Part shown: one piece after another, positions 8,172 through 16,871 of the stretch | How positions within the stretch are numbered: position 1 is the first letter of the stretch | How the letters are laid out: every line of letters begins with the position of its first letter | Source of the DNA: Thermoanaerobaculum sp964488355 | GTDB taxonomy: Bacteria > Acidobacteriota > Thermoanaerobaculia > Thermoanaerobaculales > Thermoanaerobaculaceae | Direction of reading: 5' to 3' | DNA length: 48,176 nt | Assembly (NCBI GenBank): GCA_964488355.1 | Contig: CAZAUJ010000019.1 | Coordinates: 1 to 48,176, forward strand | Program-made: the position numbers and the translations under genes | The notes under the pieces: model-generated | Databases searched by the model: none | Told to the model about the DNA's origin: nothing | The model's input: the letters and a program-made list of their open reading frames with translations, nothing else

Positions 8172-9080
8172 ATGGGTGTGCGGATCAAGCGCGCAGAAAA
8201 GTACGGCTTCTGCTCGGGGGTGCGGGTGGCCGATATCAAAGTGCGCCGCTTCGCCCAAGCAGGGGGCAAGGGTGCCATCCTCGGGCAGGTAGTGCACAAC
8301 GAGCGGGTGGTGGCCGATCTGGAAAGGCTTGGGGTGCGCACCGTGCACACCATGGAAGAGGTGCGGGAGCCGGTGATCGTGTTTTCCGCCCACGGCGTTC
8401 CGCCTTCCTTTCACGCCAAAGCCAAGGCTATGGGCCTCGAGATCCTCGATACCACCTGCAAGTTCGTCTACGACATCCACAAGGAAGCCCAGCGGGCCCT
8501 GCAGGCAGGCATGCACCTGGTTTTCATTGGCGAGCCGCACCACCGGGAGGTGATTGGCTACACCCACGATTTGGACCCGGCTCGCTACCACATCATCCAA
8601 ACTCTGGAGCAGGCGCAGGCGGTAGATTGGGCGGCCTATCCGCCCATCAAGGTGTTGTTCCAAACCACCCTCAACGCCGACGACTATGAGGAGGTGGTGC
8701 GCTACATTGAGCGCTGCAACCCCAACACTGTCCGCGCCGACACCATTTGCTACGCCACCAAGGAAAACCAGCAGGCAGCGCGCAAGCTGGCGCAGGACCC
8801 GGAGGTGGACCTGATCCTGGTGGTTGGGGGGAAAAACTCGGCCAACACCCGCCACTTGTTCGAGATTTGCTCCCGCAGCAAGCGCTCCTACTTCATCCAG
8901 GGGGCGGAAGACTTGCAAGCCGAGTGGTTCGTGGGCGTGCGCTGTGTGGGTTTGACGGCCGGCGCCTCCACACCCGATTACGTGCTGGACGAGGTGGAGG
9001 TCCGCATTGCCCAGCTCACCTCCGCCCCTGGAGACGCTGCCTCGACCCTCCTAACCCAACCCAGCAGCCTCAAGCCCTAG
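8172..9080 (+). CDS. ispH: 4-hydroxy-3-methylbut-2-enyl diphosphate reductase
   Basis: 302 residues from ATG 8172, which has GAAGGGGG just upstream; an in-frame TTG at 8160 overlapping the aroC stop is possible. The enzyme makes IPP and DMAPP in the last step of the MEP isoprenoid pathway and carries an oxygen-sensitive iron-sulfur cluster. The three cluster cysteines are visible in YGFCSGVRVAD, DTTCKFVYD and ADTICYATKENQ. Other signatures are VVHNERVV, FSAHGVPP and VVGGKNSANTRHL. The C-terminal GLTAGASTPDYVLDEV is typical. GEPHHREVIGY replaces the more usual HPEV form. Ends convergently with sfsA, overlapping by four bases. Confidence 0.95.
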   Translation: MGVRIKRAEKYGFCSGVRVADIKVRRFAQAGGKGAILGQVVHNERVVADLERLGVRTVHTMEEVREPVIVFSAHGVPPSFHAKAKAMGLEILDTTCKFVYDIHKEAQRALQAGMHLVFIGEPHHREVIGYTHDLDPARYHIIQTLEQAQAVDWAAYPPIKVLFQTTLNADDYEEVVRYIERCNPNTVRADTICYATKENQQAARKLAQDPEVDLILVVGGKNSANTRHLFEICSRSKRSYFIQGAEDLQAEWFVGVRCVGLTAGASTPDYVLDEVEVRIAQLTSAPGDAASTLLTQPSSLKP

Positions 9081-9784
9081 ACTATTTCTGCCGCCAGTTC
9101 CACCGGCAGGAGACAACAGGGTGTCACCCCTTCCCGGCTCACCTGGCAGGCGACCGCGGCAAACTGTACCCCCGCCACAGCCGCCTGCGCCGCCTCCCGC
9201 GCGTAGGCCGGATCAATTTCTGCCGCCGCCCGTACCCGCTGCGCATCGCCCCGCTGCACCACGTACACCACCGCCGCTCGCACCCCCGAGGTTGCCAGCT
9301 GCGCCAGCAGCCGTAGGTGCTTGCTGCCGCGGGCGGTGACCGCATCGGGGAAAAGCCCCACGCCCTCCTGCACCAGGGTGACGTTTTTCACCTCCACCCA
9401 ATAAGGCCCCTGGGCATCCTGCAGGAGGAGGTCCAGCCGGCTGTTGGTACCCACGCGCACCTCCCGCCTCAGGGAGAAAGGCGGCAGGCAGCCAGGCAGG
9501 GGCAAAAGCCCCGACAGCAACGCCTCCTCTGCCAAGACTGCCGCCCGCCAGGTGTTCACCCCCACCAGGGTCCCTTCCCCCTCAATCAGCTCGAGACGGT
9601 AGGGCAGCTTGCCCGATGCCCGGCTCAAAAAGCAGCGGCGGCCGGGAGCTGCCAAGCCCGTCAGCCGCCCGGAGTTGGGCACATGTGCCACCACGTCTTT
9701 TCCGCCCACAAGCCGCACATCGGCAAGAAAGCGCTGGCGCCGCGCCAGCAGTACCCCCTCCACGAGCGTCTCGGCAAAGCGCAT
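9077..9784 (-). CDS. sfsA: SfsA family protein
   Basis: 235 residues, normal length for SfsA (named for sugar fermentation stimulation; structurally OB-fold plus nuclease-like domain, true activity unsettled). Visible signatures are VVAHVPNSGRLTGL near the N terminus, LVGVNTWRA, and WVEVKNVTL with the nuclease-like E-K pair. FPDAVTARGSKHLR, which follows it, is the family hallmark. The start is an ATG with GGGAG upstream. Divergent from rpmE and convergent with ispH. Confidence 0.93.
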   Translation of the reverse strand: MRFAETLVEGVLLARRQRFLADVRLVGGKDVVAHVPNSGRLTGLAAPGRRCFLSRASGKLPYRLELIEGEGTLVGVNTWRAAVLAEEALLSGLLPLPGCLPPFSLRREVRVGTNSRLDLLLQDAQGPYWVEVKNVTLVQEGVGLFPDAVTARGSKHLRLLAQLATSGVRAAVVYVVQRGDAQRVRAAAEIDPAYAREAAQAAVAGVQFAAVACQVSREGVTPCCLLPVELAAEIV

Positions 9785-9787
9785 GGT

Positions 9788-9816
9788 TTTTTGCTCCCGC
9801 CGGGCGGTGCTATACT
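9788..9816 (+). promoter_or_regulatory. rpmE promoter
   Basis: TATACT (9811-9816) is a clear -10 box. TTTTTG (9788-9793), 17 bases upstream, is a weak -35. The leader of about 30 bases holds GGGAGG before the rpmE ATG. Confidence 0.6.
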
Positions 9817-9849
9817 AACATCCCCCGCGACGGGGCGTAGGGAGGCATT

Positions 9850-10053
9850 ATGAAACAAGGGATTCACCCCCAGTACTTCGAGGTGGAGGTGCACTGCGCC
9901 TGCGGCAACAGCTGGAAAACCCGCTCCACCAAGAAGGAGCTGCGCTTGGAAATTTGCTCGGCCTGCCATCCCCTCTTTACCGGCAAGCAAAAGCTGGTGG
10001 ACTCCGCCGGAATGGTGGAACGCTTCCAGCGCCGCTACGGCAAAAAGCAGTAG
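9850..10053 (+). CDS. rpmE: Ribosomal protein bL31, zinc-binding type
   Basis: 67 residues, typical length. The protein sits on the large subunit near the central protuberance. It is the zinc-binding (C+) form, with cysteines in HCACGN and ICSACHPLFTGKQK. The C-terminal MVERFQRRYGKK is the family hallmark. The ATG follows GGGAGG at good spacing. A strong terminator follows at 10070-10112, and prfA is next, the usual rpmE-prfA-prmC neighbourhood. Confidence 0.97.
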   Translation: MKQGIHPQYFEVEVHCACGNSWKTRSTKKELRLEICSACHPLFTGKQKLVDSAGMVERFQRRYGKKQ

Positions 10054-10069
10054 CCTCCTGAAGGTGCCG

Positions 10070-10112
10070 AGCGCCAAGGGACTGCCGGTCCCTGGCGCTT
10101 GTGCTGTTTTTT
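10070..10112 (+). terminator. Terminator/attenuator between rpmE and prfA
   Basis: AGCGCC-A-AGGGAC pairs with GTCCCT-GGCGCT (12 bp with one bulged A, 5-base loop), and T6 follows at 10107-10112. It ends only four bases before the prfA ATG at 10117. Transcription of prfA must therefore read through it or start inside it. Confidence 0.75.
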
Positions 10113-10116
10113 CGCC

Positions 10117-11205
10117 ATGGACACCCTGCTAGCCAAGCTGGAAGAAATTGAGCGCACCTTCGCTGCCCTGCAGCAGGAGCAGGCCTCGCCCGAGGTCTTG
10201 GCACAGCCCGAGCGGTTGGCCGAGGTTTCGCGCAAGGTGGCGGAGCTTTCACCGGTCGTGGAGGCCATCCGGGGCTATCGCCACCTGAAGGAACGCCAAG
10301 AGCAGGCACGGGCTCTCTTGGCGGAAGAAAAAGACCCGGAGCTGCGAGAGCTGGCGGAGGAAGAGCTTTCCCAGGTGAGCGAGGCGCTGGGGGGAGCTGA
10401 ACACGAGCTGAAGCTCATGCTCCTGCCACCCGATCCCCACGACAGCCGCAACGTCATCTTGGAAGTGCGCGCTGGCACAGGCGGAGAGGAGGCGGCCTTG
10501 TTTGCCGCGGAAATCCTGCGCATGTACCTGCGCTACGCCGAGCGCCGCGGTTGGAAAGCTGCCCTTACCGAGCTATCGGAAGCAGACCTGGGCGGGGTAA
10601 AAGAGGCGGTGGTGCTCATCGAGGGGCGGGGCGCCTACTCCCGCTTGAAGTACGAATCGGGCGTGCATCGCGTGCAGCGGGTGCCGGTGACTGAGGCTGC
10701 CGGCCGCATCCACACCTCCGCCGTCACCGTGGCGGTGCTGCCGGAAGCGGAAGAGGTGGAGATCCAAATCGACCCCAAGGACCTGCGCATTGACACGTTC
10801 TGTTCCTCGGGCCATGGCGGCCAGTCGGTGAACACCACCTACTCGGCTGTGCGCATCACCCATTTACCTAGCGGCATCGTGGTTTCCTGCCAGGACGAGC
10901 GCTCGCAAATCCAAAACCGCGCCAAGGCCATGCGCATCCTCAAGGCTCGGCTGCTGGAGCGAAAACAAAGGGAACAGCAGGAGGTTTTGGCGGCCCAGCG
11001 GCGGGCGCAGGTGGGAAGCGGTGACCGCTCGGAAAAAATCCGCACCTACAACTTTCCCCAGTCCCGCGTCACGGACCATCGCATCGGCCTCACCGTGTAT
11101 CGCCTGCAAGAGGTGCTGGACGGGGAGCTGGACCTGATCCTGGATCCCCTCATCACCCACGTCCAAGCGGAGCGGCTGAAGGAGGAGCTGGCGGCCACGC
11201 CATGA
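10117..11205 (+). CDS. prfA: Peptide chain release factor 1
   Basis: 362 residues from ATG 10117; an in-frame TTG at 10099 lies inside the terminator stem and is unlikely. RF1 recognises UAA and UAG. The tripeptide discriminator region reads RVPVTEAAGRIHTS (PVT, the RF1 type). The catalytic GGQ loop is SSGHGGQSVNTTYSAVRITHLPSG. An N-terminal coiled coil spans the first 100 residues. No Shine-Dalgarno site is visible before the ATG. Overlaps the next gene by four bases (ATGA). The methylase that modifies the GGQ glutamine, PrmC, is encoded two genes downstream. Confidence 0.96.
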   Translation: MDTLLAKLEEIERTFAALQQEQASPEVLAQPERLAEVSRKVAELSPVVEAIRGYRHLKERQEQARALLAEEKDPELRELAEEELSQVSEALGGAEHELKLMLLPPDPHDSRNVILEVRAGTGGEEAALFAAEILRMYLRYAERRGWKAALTELSEADLGGVKEAVVLIEGRGAYSRLKYESGVHRVQRVPVTEAAGRIHTSAVTVAVLPEAEEVEIQIDPKDLRIDTFCSSGHGGQSVNTTYSAVRITHLPSGIVVSCQDERSQIQNRAKAMRILKARLLERKQREQQEVLAAQRRAQVGSGDRSEKIRTYNFPQSRVTDHRIGLTVYRLQEVLDGELDLILDPLITHVQAERLKEELAATP

Positions 11206-11627
11206 GGGCCTCCTCCCGCTGGCACCGGCTGCGGCAGGAAGGGAGGTTCCTGTTGGGAGCAGCCGCCGCCGGCTGCCTGGTTGGGGCTGCGGGCTCCTTT
11301 TTCCTGCCGCCCCTTCCCTGGGTGGCCGAACCCCTGTCCCAGCCCGTGCAAGCCGTAATTCGCGTTGCCCACGGTGTGGGTCTGGGTTGGTGGGCAGGGC
11401 TTTTTTGGGGGCTGTTCACCGTGCTGTTGGCGCGTTCCCAGCCCACGCCGCCAGCAGTGAGCAGCCTTCCGCCGGCGGGTCTCTGGGCAGGCGGCGTGCT
11501 TTTGGCCGTTTGGGCTCTTGGTTTTGCCTTGGACGTGGGAGTACGGGTTTACCTCCCGGTTGGCCTGCTGCTGGCGCTTGGGGTCACACGCCTGGTCGTT
11601 GCCCGTTTCCCCCATGACCGTGGCTGA
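11202..11627 (+). CDS. Small integral membrane protein, function unknown
   Basis: 141 residues with about four hydrophobic helices (GAAAAGCLVGAAGSFFL, GWWAGLFWGLFTVLLA, LWAGGVLLAVWALGFAL, VYLPVGLLLALGVTRLVV). It is held between prfA and prmC by overlaps at both ends (4 bases and 14 bases), so it belongs to their operon. I recognise no family. It may be a DUF-type membrane protein with no mechanistic tie to termination. Confidence 0.7.
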   Translation: MRASSRWHRLRQEGRFLLGAAAAGCLVGAAGSFFLPPLPWVAEPLSQPVQAVIRVAHGVGLGWWAGLFWGLFTVLLARSQPTPPAVSSLPPAGLWAGGVLLAVWALGFALDVGVRVYLPVGLLLALGVTRLVVARFPHDRG

Positions 11628-12438
11628 GCTCTTGACCGAGGCTCGCCGCCTGCTCCGGCCGCGGGAAGGCATGCTCTACCCGCAGCGGGAAGCCCGCAGT
11701 TTCTTGGCGCAGTTGCTCGCACAGGACGAAGCTTGGGTGCTGGCCCACCCGGAGCAACTGGTCAGCGCCCAGGTGGTGGGTCAGTTTCTCGACTTTTGCC
11801 GGCGCCGCAGCCAAGGCGAGCCTTACCATCTCATCCTCGGCGCCTGCCCCTTTTTTGGCCGGAGCTTCCTGGTGGCACCCGGAGTGCTGGTGCCGCGCCC
11901 GGAAACGGAGCTCCTGATGGTCACGGCGCTGGAGCTGCCCCTTCCCCCTTCGCCACGGGTGGTAGACGTGGGAACGGGCTCTGGCGTGCTGGCGATCACC
12001 TTCGCGCTGGAGCGGCCGGCTGCCCGCGTGGTGGCCACCGATATCTCCCACCGGGCCCTTCTTCTGGCTCGTCGCAACGCCGCCCGGTTGGGTGCGCAGG
12101 TGGCGCTGGTGCTGGCCCACTTGGGCCAGCCCCTGTCCGGGCCTTTCCACCTGGTGCTGGCCAACCTCCCCTACCTGCCGGAAGGGCTGGCCACGCCGCC
12201 CGAGTTGGCCTTCGAGCCGCCCCAGGCTCTCTTTGCCGGCCCCGATGGTTTGTCCTTGCTGCGCCCCTTTGTCGGCAGCCTCCCGCACCTTTTGGCTCCC
12301 GGTGGGTTTGCCCTGTTGGAGCTGGGTCCGGGCCACGCGGAGGCGCTGGCGGGCCAGCTGCCCGCCAGGCTGGTACCTTACACCCTGCGCTTTGACGTGC
12401 GTGGCGTCGCCCGCGTTTTGGTGCTCCAACGCCGGTAA
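11614..12438 (+). CDS. prmC: Release factor glutamine methyltransferase
   Basis: 274 residues from ATG 11614, overlapping the end of the membrane-protein gene. It transfers a methyl group from S-adenosylmethionine to the Gln of the GGQ loop of RF1/RF2. The N-terminal helical domain (TVAELLTEARRLL) is followed by the Rossmann methylase. The SAM loop is VVDVGTGSGVLAI, the acidic strand is VVATDIS, and the catalytic NPPY motif appears as the variant NLPY in LVLANLPYLP. Upstream PRPETELLM is typical. The tail overlaps the convergent pabC by 61 bases. Confidence 0.93.
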   Translation: MTVAELLTEARRLLRPREGMLYPQREARSFLAQLLAQDEAWVLAHPEQLVSAQVVGQFLDFCRRRSQGEPYHLILGACPFFGRSFLVAPGVLVPRPETELLMVTALELPLPPSPRVVDVGTGSGVLAITFALERPAARVVATDISHRALLLARRNAARLGAQVALVLAHLGQPLSGPFHLVLANLPYLPEGLATPPELAFEPPQALFAGPDGLSLLRPFVGSLPHLLAPGGFALLELGPGHAEALAGQLPARLVPYTLRFDVRGVARVLVLQRR

Positions 12439-13235
12439 CCGGGAGCAGGGAAGTCAGGCGTCGCCAAAAGGCCCTCTGCCCAAGAGGGGACAGGAAAGCG
12501 GAAAGGGCCCAGGCGCCGCACGGGTTGAAGCCCGGAAACGGAGGCGGTGAGAAAGGCACCGGTGGCTTCGGCCAGCTGGTCCCGGTGAATGTCCTCCTCG
12601 GCCACCTCCACCCCCAGCTGGGCAAGCCGCACCACGCACCAGGCCCGTACTGTTCCAGGCAAGACTCGGGAGCTGGGCGGGGTGAGCACGCGGCGGCCAA
12701 AAACCACAAACAGGTTGGCGGTGGCCGCCTCCCGCAGCCAGCCGTCGGGTTCAACAAAAACCACACCGTCGGCGCCAGCCCGACGCGCCTGCTCGGCCAG
12801 CCACAGGGCCGGGCCGTAGCTGGTGAGCTTGTGCCGGCTTAAAGGATGGGAGGCCAGCACGGAAAGCTCCAGCTCCACCCCGTAGCGGCGGGCCCGAAGG
12901 GGTACGTGAGCCCGTTCGGCCCAGGCCAGTACCCTTTTATCGCCCGGGTACCAGACCACCCGCACCACTGCCGGACCCTGAGCAAGCCCCTCCCGCCCAA
13001 GCAGGCGGGTGAGGTCTGCAGGGCTTGGCCAGGTGGGTTCCTGCTGCCAAAGCTCTCGAGCCGAGGCCAAAAGGCGCCCGCCGTGTTGCTGCCAAAGAAA
13101 GGGCCTCCCGTCCTCGCAGCCCACCGTCTCGAACAAGCCCTCCCCGCGGTAGGTGCGCCAGAAAGCCCACCGCCCCGTCAGCCTCCGGCTAGGCCAAAGC
13201 CGCAAGCCCTGCAACACCCACCGCGGCCCCGCCAT
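12378..13235 (-). CDS. pabC: Class IV aminotransferase, probable aminodeoxychorismate lyase
   Basis: 285 residues, PLP-dependent fold type IV. RTYRGEGLFETVGCEDG is the N-terminal signature. The Schiff-base lysine is expected in SRHKLTSYGPALW. ADGVVFVEPDGWLREAATANLF and VLPGTVR complete the family pattern. It starts one base after the pabB stop, so it most likely splits 4-amino-4-deoxychorismate into 4-aminobenzoate and pyruvate for folate synthesis. Branched-chain or D-amino-acid transaminases share the fold; the operon with pabB decides the call. The C-terminal tail is basic and overlaps prmC, so its last residues may be poorly conserved. Confidence 0.83.
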   Translation of the reverse strand: MAGPRWVLQGLRLWPSRRLTGRWAFWRTYRGEGLFETVGCEDGRPFLWQQHGGRLLASARELWQQEPTWPSPADLTRLLGREGLAQGPAVVRVVWYPGDKRVLAWAERAHVPLRARRYGVELELSVLASHPLSRHKLTSYGPALWLAEQARRAGADGVVFVEPDGWLREAATANLFVVFGRRVLTPPSSRVLPGTVRAWCVVRLAQLGVEVAEEDIHRDQLAEATGAFLTASVSGLQPVRRLGPFRFPVPSWAEGLLATPDFPAPGYRRWSTKTRATPRTSKRRV

Positions 13236-13236
13236 C

Positions 13237-14388
13237 TCAGCAGCCCTCCGCTGCCAGCCACCGGCCTACCTTGGCTCGGGTCTCCGCCTCCTCCGCCTCC
13301 TCATCCGAATCCCAAAGGATGCCGGCGCCGGCGTGCACGTAAAGGTTTCCGGCGGCCACGTAGCCGGTGCGGATGGGCATGGCCAGAAGTAGGTCGCCGT
13401 TGGGGTACATCAGCCCATAGGCACCGCAGTAGACGCTGCGGGGCACCGGCTCAAGGGCGGCAATGAGACGACAGGCGGCCAGCTTCGGCGCCCCGGTCAC
13501 GCTGCCGCCAGGAAAGGTGGCCGCCAGCACCTCCCGCCACCCCACCTGCGTTCGAAGTTGGCCGACCACCACCGCTTCGCGATGAACCACTTCTCCCGCC
13601 TCCACCAGCCGCCAGGGGTTGGTCACCTGTACGCTGCCCACTCGGCAAAGGCGGCCTAAGTCATGCCGCACCAGGTCCACGATCATGGCTAGCTCCGCCT
13701 GCTCCTTTTCCCCCGCGCTCAGCGCCTCCTCCCACCTCTTCCAGGTACCCTTGATGGGCCAGCTTTCCACCCAACCTGCGCGGCAGGCGAGGAAAAGCTC
13801 GGGAGAAAAGCCCAAGATGGCCAGGTCAAGCTCCGGATCCTGGAGAAAAAAGGCAAAACGAGGCCAACCCGCCGCCGCCAAGCGCTGAAAAAGAGCCGCC
13901 GGGTCGCCGGAAAAGCCCGCCTGCCAGCGCCGGGTGAGGTTCACCTGGTACGCTTCGCCCTCGCCTATGGCTTGCCGGATGGACGCCGTCCCGGCTTTGT
14001 ACCTCTGCTCATCCAAGCTGCAGGTGAAGCGGCCCACTCGCGCCGTCCCTGAGGGCTGGCAGGGCTGGCCCTGTTCGGGAGCCAAGAAATACCAGGCCCC
14101 CAAGGGCAAGGGTCCCTGGCCTTTGGACACGGCCACCTCAGCAGCCAACAACGACGCCGCCTCGTAGGCCAGGTAGCCCACGGCGGGCAATTGCAGGCTC
14201 GCCGCCAAGGTCTGGAGCACAGCCACAAGCTCCCCACCCGCCTGAGGCGCCTTACCTGCCACCTGCCACCAGACCTGGCCCTCGCCTCCGGACACCCACA
14301 CCCGCCCCTGGGGAACATACTCCCGCAGTTGGCCATCGCCTCCAAAGCCGGGTCCCAGAGCGAGGCGCAACGGCCCCATGGCCGCCAT
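13237..14388 (-). CDS. pabB: Aminodeoxychorismate synthase component I
   Basis: 383 residues, shorter at the N terminus than full-length PabB/TrpE (about 450). The chorismate-binding domain is intact: AYQVNLTRRWQAGFSG, FSPELFLACR, IKGTWKRW, MIVDLVRHDLGR, FPGGSVTGAPKLAACRLI, and GLMYPNGDLLLAMPIRT. GAGILWDSDEEAEEAETRAK ends the domain. It aminates chorismate with ammonia, usually from a PabA partner that is not encoded here. The adjacent pabC favours PabB over anthranilate synthase. One base separates the two genes. Confidence 0.88.
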   Translation of the reverse strand: MAAMGPLRLALGPGFGGDGQLREYVPQGRVWVSGGEGQVWWQVAGKAPQAGGELVAVLQTLAASLQLPAVGYLAYEAASLLAAEVAVSKGQGPLPLGAWYFLAPEQGQPCQPSGTARVGRFTCSLDEQRYKAGTASIRQAIGEGEAYQVNLTRRWQAGFSGDPAALFQRLAAAGWPRFAFFLQDPELDLAILGFSPELFLACRAGWVESWPIKGTWKRWEEALSAGEKEQAELAMIVDLVRHDLGRLCRVGSVQVTNPWRLVEAGEVVHREAVVVGQLRTQVGWREVLAATFPGGSVTGAPKLAACRLIAALEPVPRSVYCGAYGLMYPNGDLLLAMPIRTGYVAAGNLYVHAGAGILWDSDEEAEEAETRAKVGRWLAAEGC

Positions 14389-14403
14389 TATCGTCTGGCG
14401 GCT

Positions 14404-15642
14404 TCACCCGCGCATGGCCTCCACCGGGGACAAGCGCGAGGCTGCCCGCGCCGGCCAATAGCCCGAGACTAACCCCACCGCCAAAGCAAAAGCAAAGGCA
14501 AAGGCAAGCCCCGCCGGCGAGGGTGGCAGCCCCCCTTCGAAGGCGCTGGAGGCGACTTTCGCCACCCCCAAACCCAAGGCCATTCCCAGAAGCCCCCCGG
14601 CCACGGAGAGGGTCACCGACTCCAACAACACTTGGGTAAGGATGGCCTCGTCAGTGGCGCCGATGCCCTTGCGCAGGCCAATCTCGTACAGCCGCTCCGC
14701 CAAGGAAATGCGTAACACGGAGTAAATCCCCACCCCTCCCACCAGCAGGCTCATGGCGGCAATGGCGGCTAACACGATGGTCCAGTTGCGCAGGAGGACG
14801 CGGATTTCCTTTTCCGCCCGTAGGATCTCGTCGGCAATGTTCTCCACCTCGAAGTCACCAATGCCTCGGTGAGAGAGCAAAAGCACGCGCTCCAGCTCGG
14901 CTTTGACGGCAGCCAGGTTATCGGTGCGCTGCGTGCGGATGGAGAGCAGGCTCACACCCTCCCCGCCCGCCAGGTAGGCGCGGAAGGTGGCCAACGGCAC
15001 CAGCAGGCCCTCCATCTCCCGCCGCGTCCAGCCCGAGTTGGCAAAGCGGTTGCCCAACTGCTCCTCCACGCCAATGACCTGGAACGGCACCCCACCCACC
15101 AGCACCCTGCGCCCCACCGGGTTTTGCTCGCCGAAGAGCGTGCGAGCAAGCTCAAAGCCCAGCACCGCCACGCGACGAAAGCCTTCTTCGTCACCCTGAT
15201 GGAAAAAACGCCCCCAGCGCAACTTCCGGTCGTGCACCTGGGCATAGGACGACGTTACCGCATACACGCGCACCCTCTTGCTCACTCCGGAGGCCTGCAC
15301 CAGCCGGTCGGCCAGGCGCACCGCCGCCGCCACGGCAATGTTTTCCCCCGAGGATTGCAATAGCCGCCAGTCGCGCAGGCTGAGCCCCCGGCTTAAGGAG
15401 GCTTTCTTCTGCTCCAAAGGCGTCTCGGGGGGCCTGGCGCTGACGAACATCACGCCATCGAAACCCAAGCCTTTCACCCCTTCCCACACCGCTTCCCGCA
15501 CCCCGGCCATGAGCGTCATCAGGACCACCATGGCGGCGGTGCCGAGGCATACGCCCGTGAGCGTGAGGGAGGAACGCAGCTTGTGGGCCCAAAGCTCCAC
15601 CAAGCTGGCGCGCAGGCTCTCGCTCAGGGAAAGGCGCCTCAT
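14404..15642 (-). CDS. MacB-type ABC transporter permease (second)
   Basis: 412 residues. An N-terminal transmembrane helix (LRSSLTLTGVCLGTAAMVVLM) is followed by a periplasmic MacB_PCD domain and three C-terminal helices in the FtsX fold (IVLAAIAAMSLLVGGVGIY onward). The GIGATDEAIL and LRKG segments are typical of the coupling helix. It overlaps the upstream permease by four bases. With that permease, the ATPase and the adaptor it would form a MacAB-like tripartite exporter of peptides, lipoproteins or small toxins. Substrate cannot be told from sequence. Confidence 0.88.
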   Translation of the reverse strand: MRRLSLSESLRASLVELWAHKLRSSLTLTGVCLGTAAMVVLMTLMAGVREAVWEGVKGLGFDGVMFVSARPPETPLEQKKASLSRGLSLRDWRLLQSSGENIAVAAAVRLADRLVQASGVSKRVRVYAVTSSYAQVHDRKLRWGRFFHQGDEEGFRRVAVLGFELARTLFGEQNPVGRRVLVGGVPFQVIGVEEQLGNRFANSGWTRREMEGLLVPLATFRAYLAGGEGVSLLSIRTQRTDNLAAVKAELERVLLLSHRGIGDFEVENIADEILRAEKEIRVLLRNWTIVLAAIAAMSLLVGGVGIYSVLRISLAERLYEIGLRKGIGATDEAILTQVLLESVTLSVAGGLLGMALGLGVAKVASSAFEGGLPPSPAGLAFAFAFALAVGLVSGYWPARAASRLSPVEAMRG

Positions 15643-16871
15643 TCGTACCTCAACGCGGCCACCGGATCCAAGCGGGCTGCGCGCCAGGCGGGGTACAAGC
15701 CAAATACCACCGCCACGCTGACGGCGCAGCCGATGGCTGCCAGGACCATGGCCGGCGTGAGCACCGCCGCTTGGTCCAGCAGGTAAGCCATGCCATGCAC
15801 CAGGCCCACGCCCAAGGCCAACCCCAAAAGCCCTCCCAAACCGTTGACGATGACGGTCTCCACCAAGAATTGCAGGAAGATGTGGCTGCCCTTGGCGCCA
15901 ATGGCCTTGCGGATGCCCACCTCCCGCATGCGCTCGGTAAAGGAAGCCAGCATGATGTTGGCCACCACGATGCCTCCCACCAGCAAGGCAATAAGCCCAC
16001 AGACCAGAAAGGTAATGTCGTAAACCTTGCCCTGCTGCTCCATCTGCTCGATGCGGTCCTTGCGATCAAGGATTTGAACATCTTCAGCCCCGTGCCGCGC
16101 CAAAAGCAAAGCCCGCAGGGCTGCTACCGCCTGGTGGTGCTCTTCAGCGCTTTTCAGGCGCAGGGCCAGCTCATCCACCCGCTGGTTTCCAGCGCCCAGG
16201 TAGCGACGCGTCAGGGTGGACGCGGGCAACAGGATGAGCTCGTTAATCCAGCCCAATGCGTTCCAGCTGTCGCTGCGGTTCCAGTAAAACTGGCGCTCCT
16301 CCAGCACCCCCACAACCATCAGCGCGTGCTCGCCCACGCGCAGCGTCTTTCCCACTGCCTCGCCGGAGCCAAAAAACTCCCTCGCCCGCTGGGCGCCGAG
16401 CACGCACACGGCAGCCGCTCGCTCCATGTCCTCTTGGCTGATAAGCCGGCCGCGGGCCAAGCGCAAACCGTGGTACTGAGCCCACAAAGGGCTGATGCCG
16501 GTAACCGTCAGCCGCTTGGTTGTCTCGGCCGTGCTCAGCCACGATACCCGGCGCACAGCGGTGGCCACCAAATCGAAGGAAGGCAGGCGCTTTTCGATAG
16601 CGACCGCGTCTTCTACCGTCAGCCCTTTGGAACTGCGCTCCTTGGCCGAAAGACGGGCCGCATCCAAGGGTTTGGGCACCACCATAACTTTGAGGGTGCC
16701 ACCCGTTTCCTCCCAGAACGTCATGGACCTGGCCCGCTGTCCGGCCGAAAGACCCAGCGTCGCCACGACCGAAGCCACCCCCATCACCACGCCCACCGTT
16801 TGCAACGCTGTGCGCGCCCCGTACGCGCGCACATCAGCCAGGGCATCGCCAACCAGCTCCACCAGCCTCAC
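15639..16871 (-). CDS. MacB-type ABC transporter permease (first)
   Basis: 410 residues with the same plan as its neighbour: one N-terminal helix (ALQTVGVVMGVASVVATLGLS), a large periplasmic MacB_PCD domain, then FtsX helices (FLVCGLIALLVGGIVVANIML). VGIRKAIGAKGSHIFLQFL is the coupling segment. The two permeases probably form a heterodimer, as there are two distinct genes and one ATPase. Overlaps the ATPase gene and the second permease by four bases each. Confidence 0.88.
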   Translation of the reverse strand: MRLVELVGDALADVRAYGARTALQTVGVVMGVASVVATLGLSAGQRARSMTFWEETGGTLKVMVVPKPLDAARLSAKERSSKGLTVEDAVAIEKRLPSFDLVATAVRRVSWLSTAETTKRLTVTGISPLWAQYHGLRLARGRLISQEDMERAAAVCVLGAQRAREFFGSGEAVGKTLRVGEHALMVVGVLEERQFYWNRSDSWNALGWINELILLPASTLTRRYLGAGNQRVDELALRLKSAEEHHQAVAALRALLLARHGAEDVQILDRKDRIEQMEQQGKVYDITFLVCGLIALLVGGIVVANIMLASFTERMREVGIRKAIGAKGSHIFLQFLVETVIVNGLGGLLGLALGVGLVHGMAYLLDQAAVLTPAMVLAAIGCAVSVAVVFGLYPAWRAARLDPVAALRYE

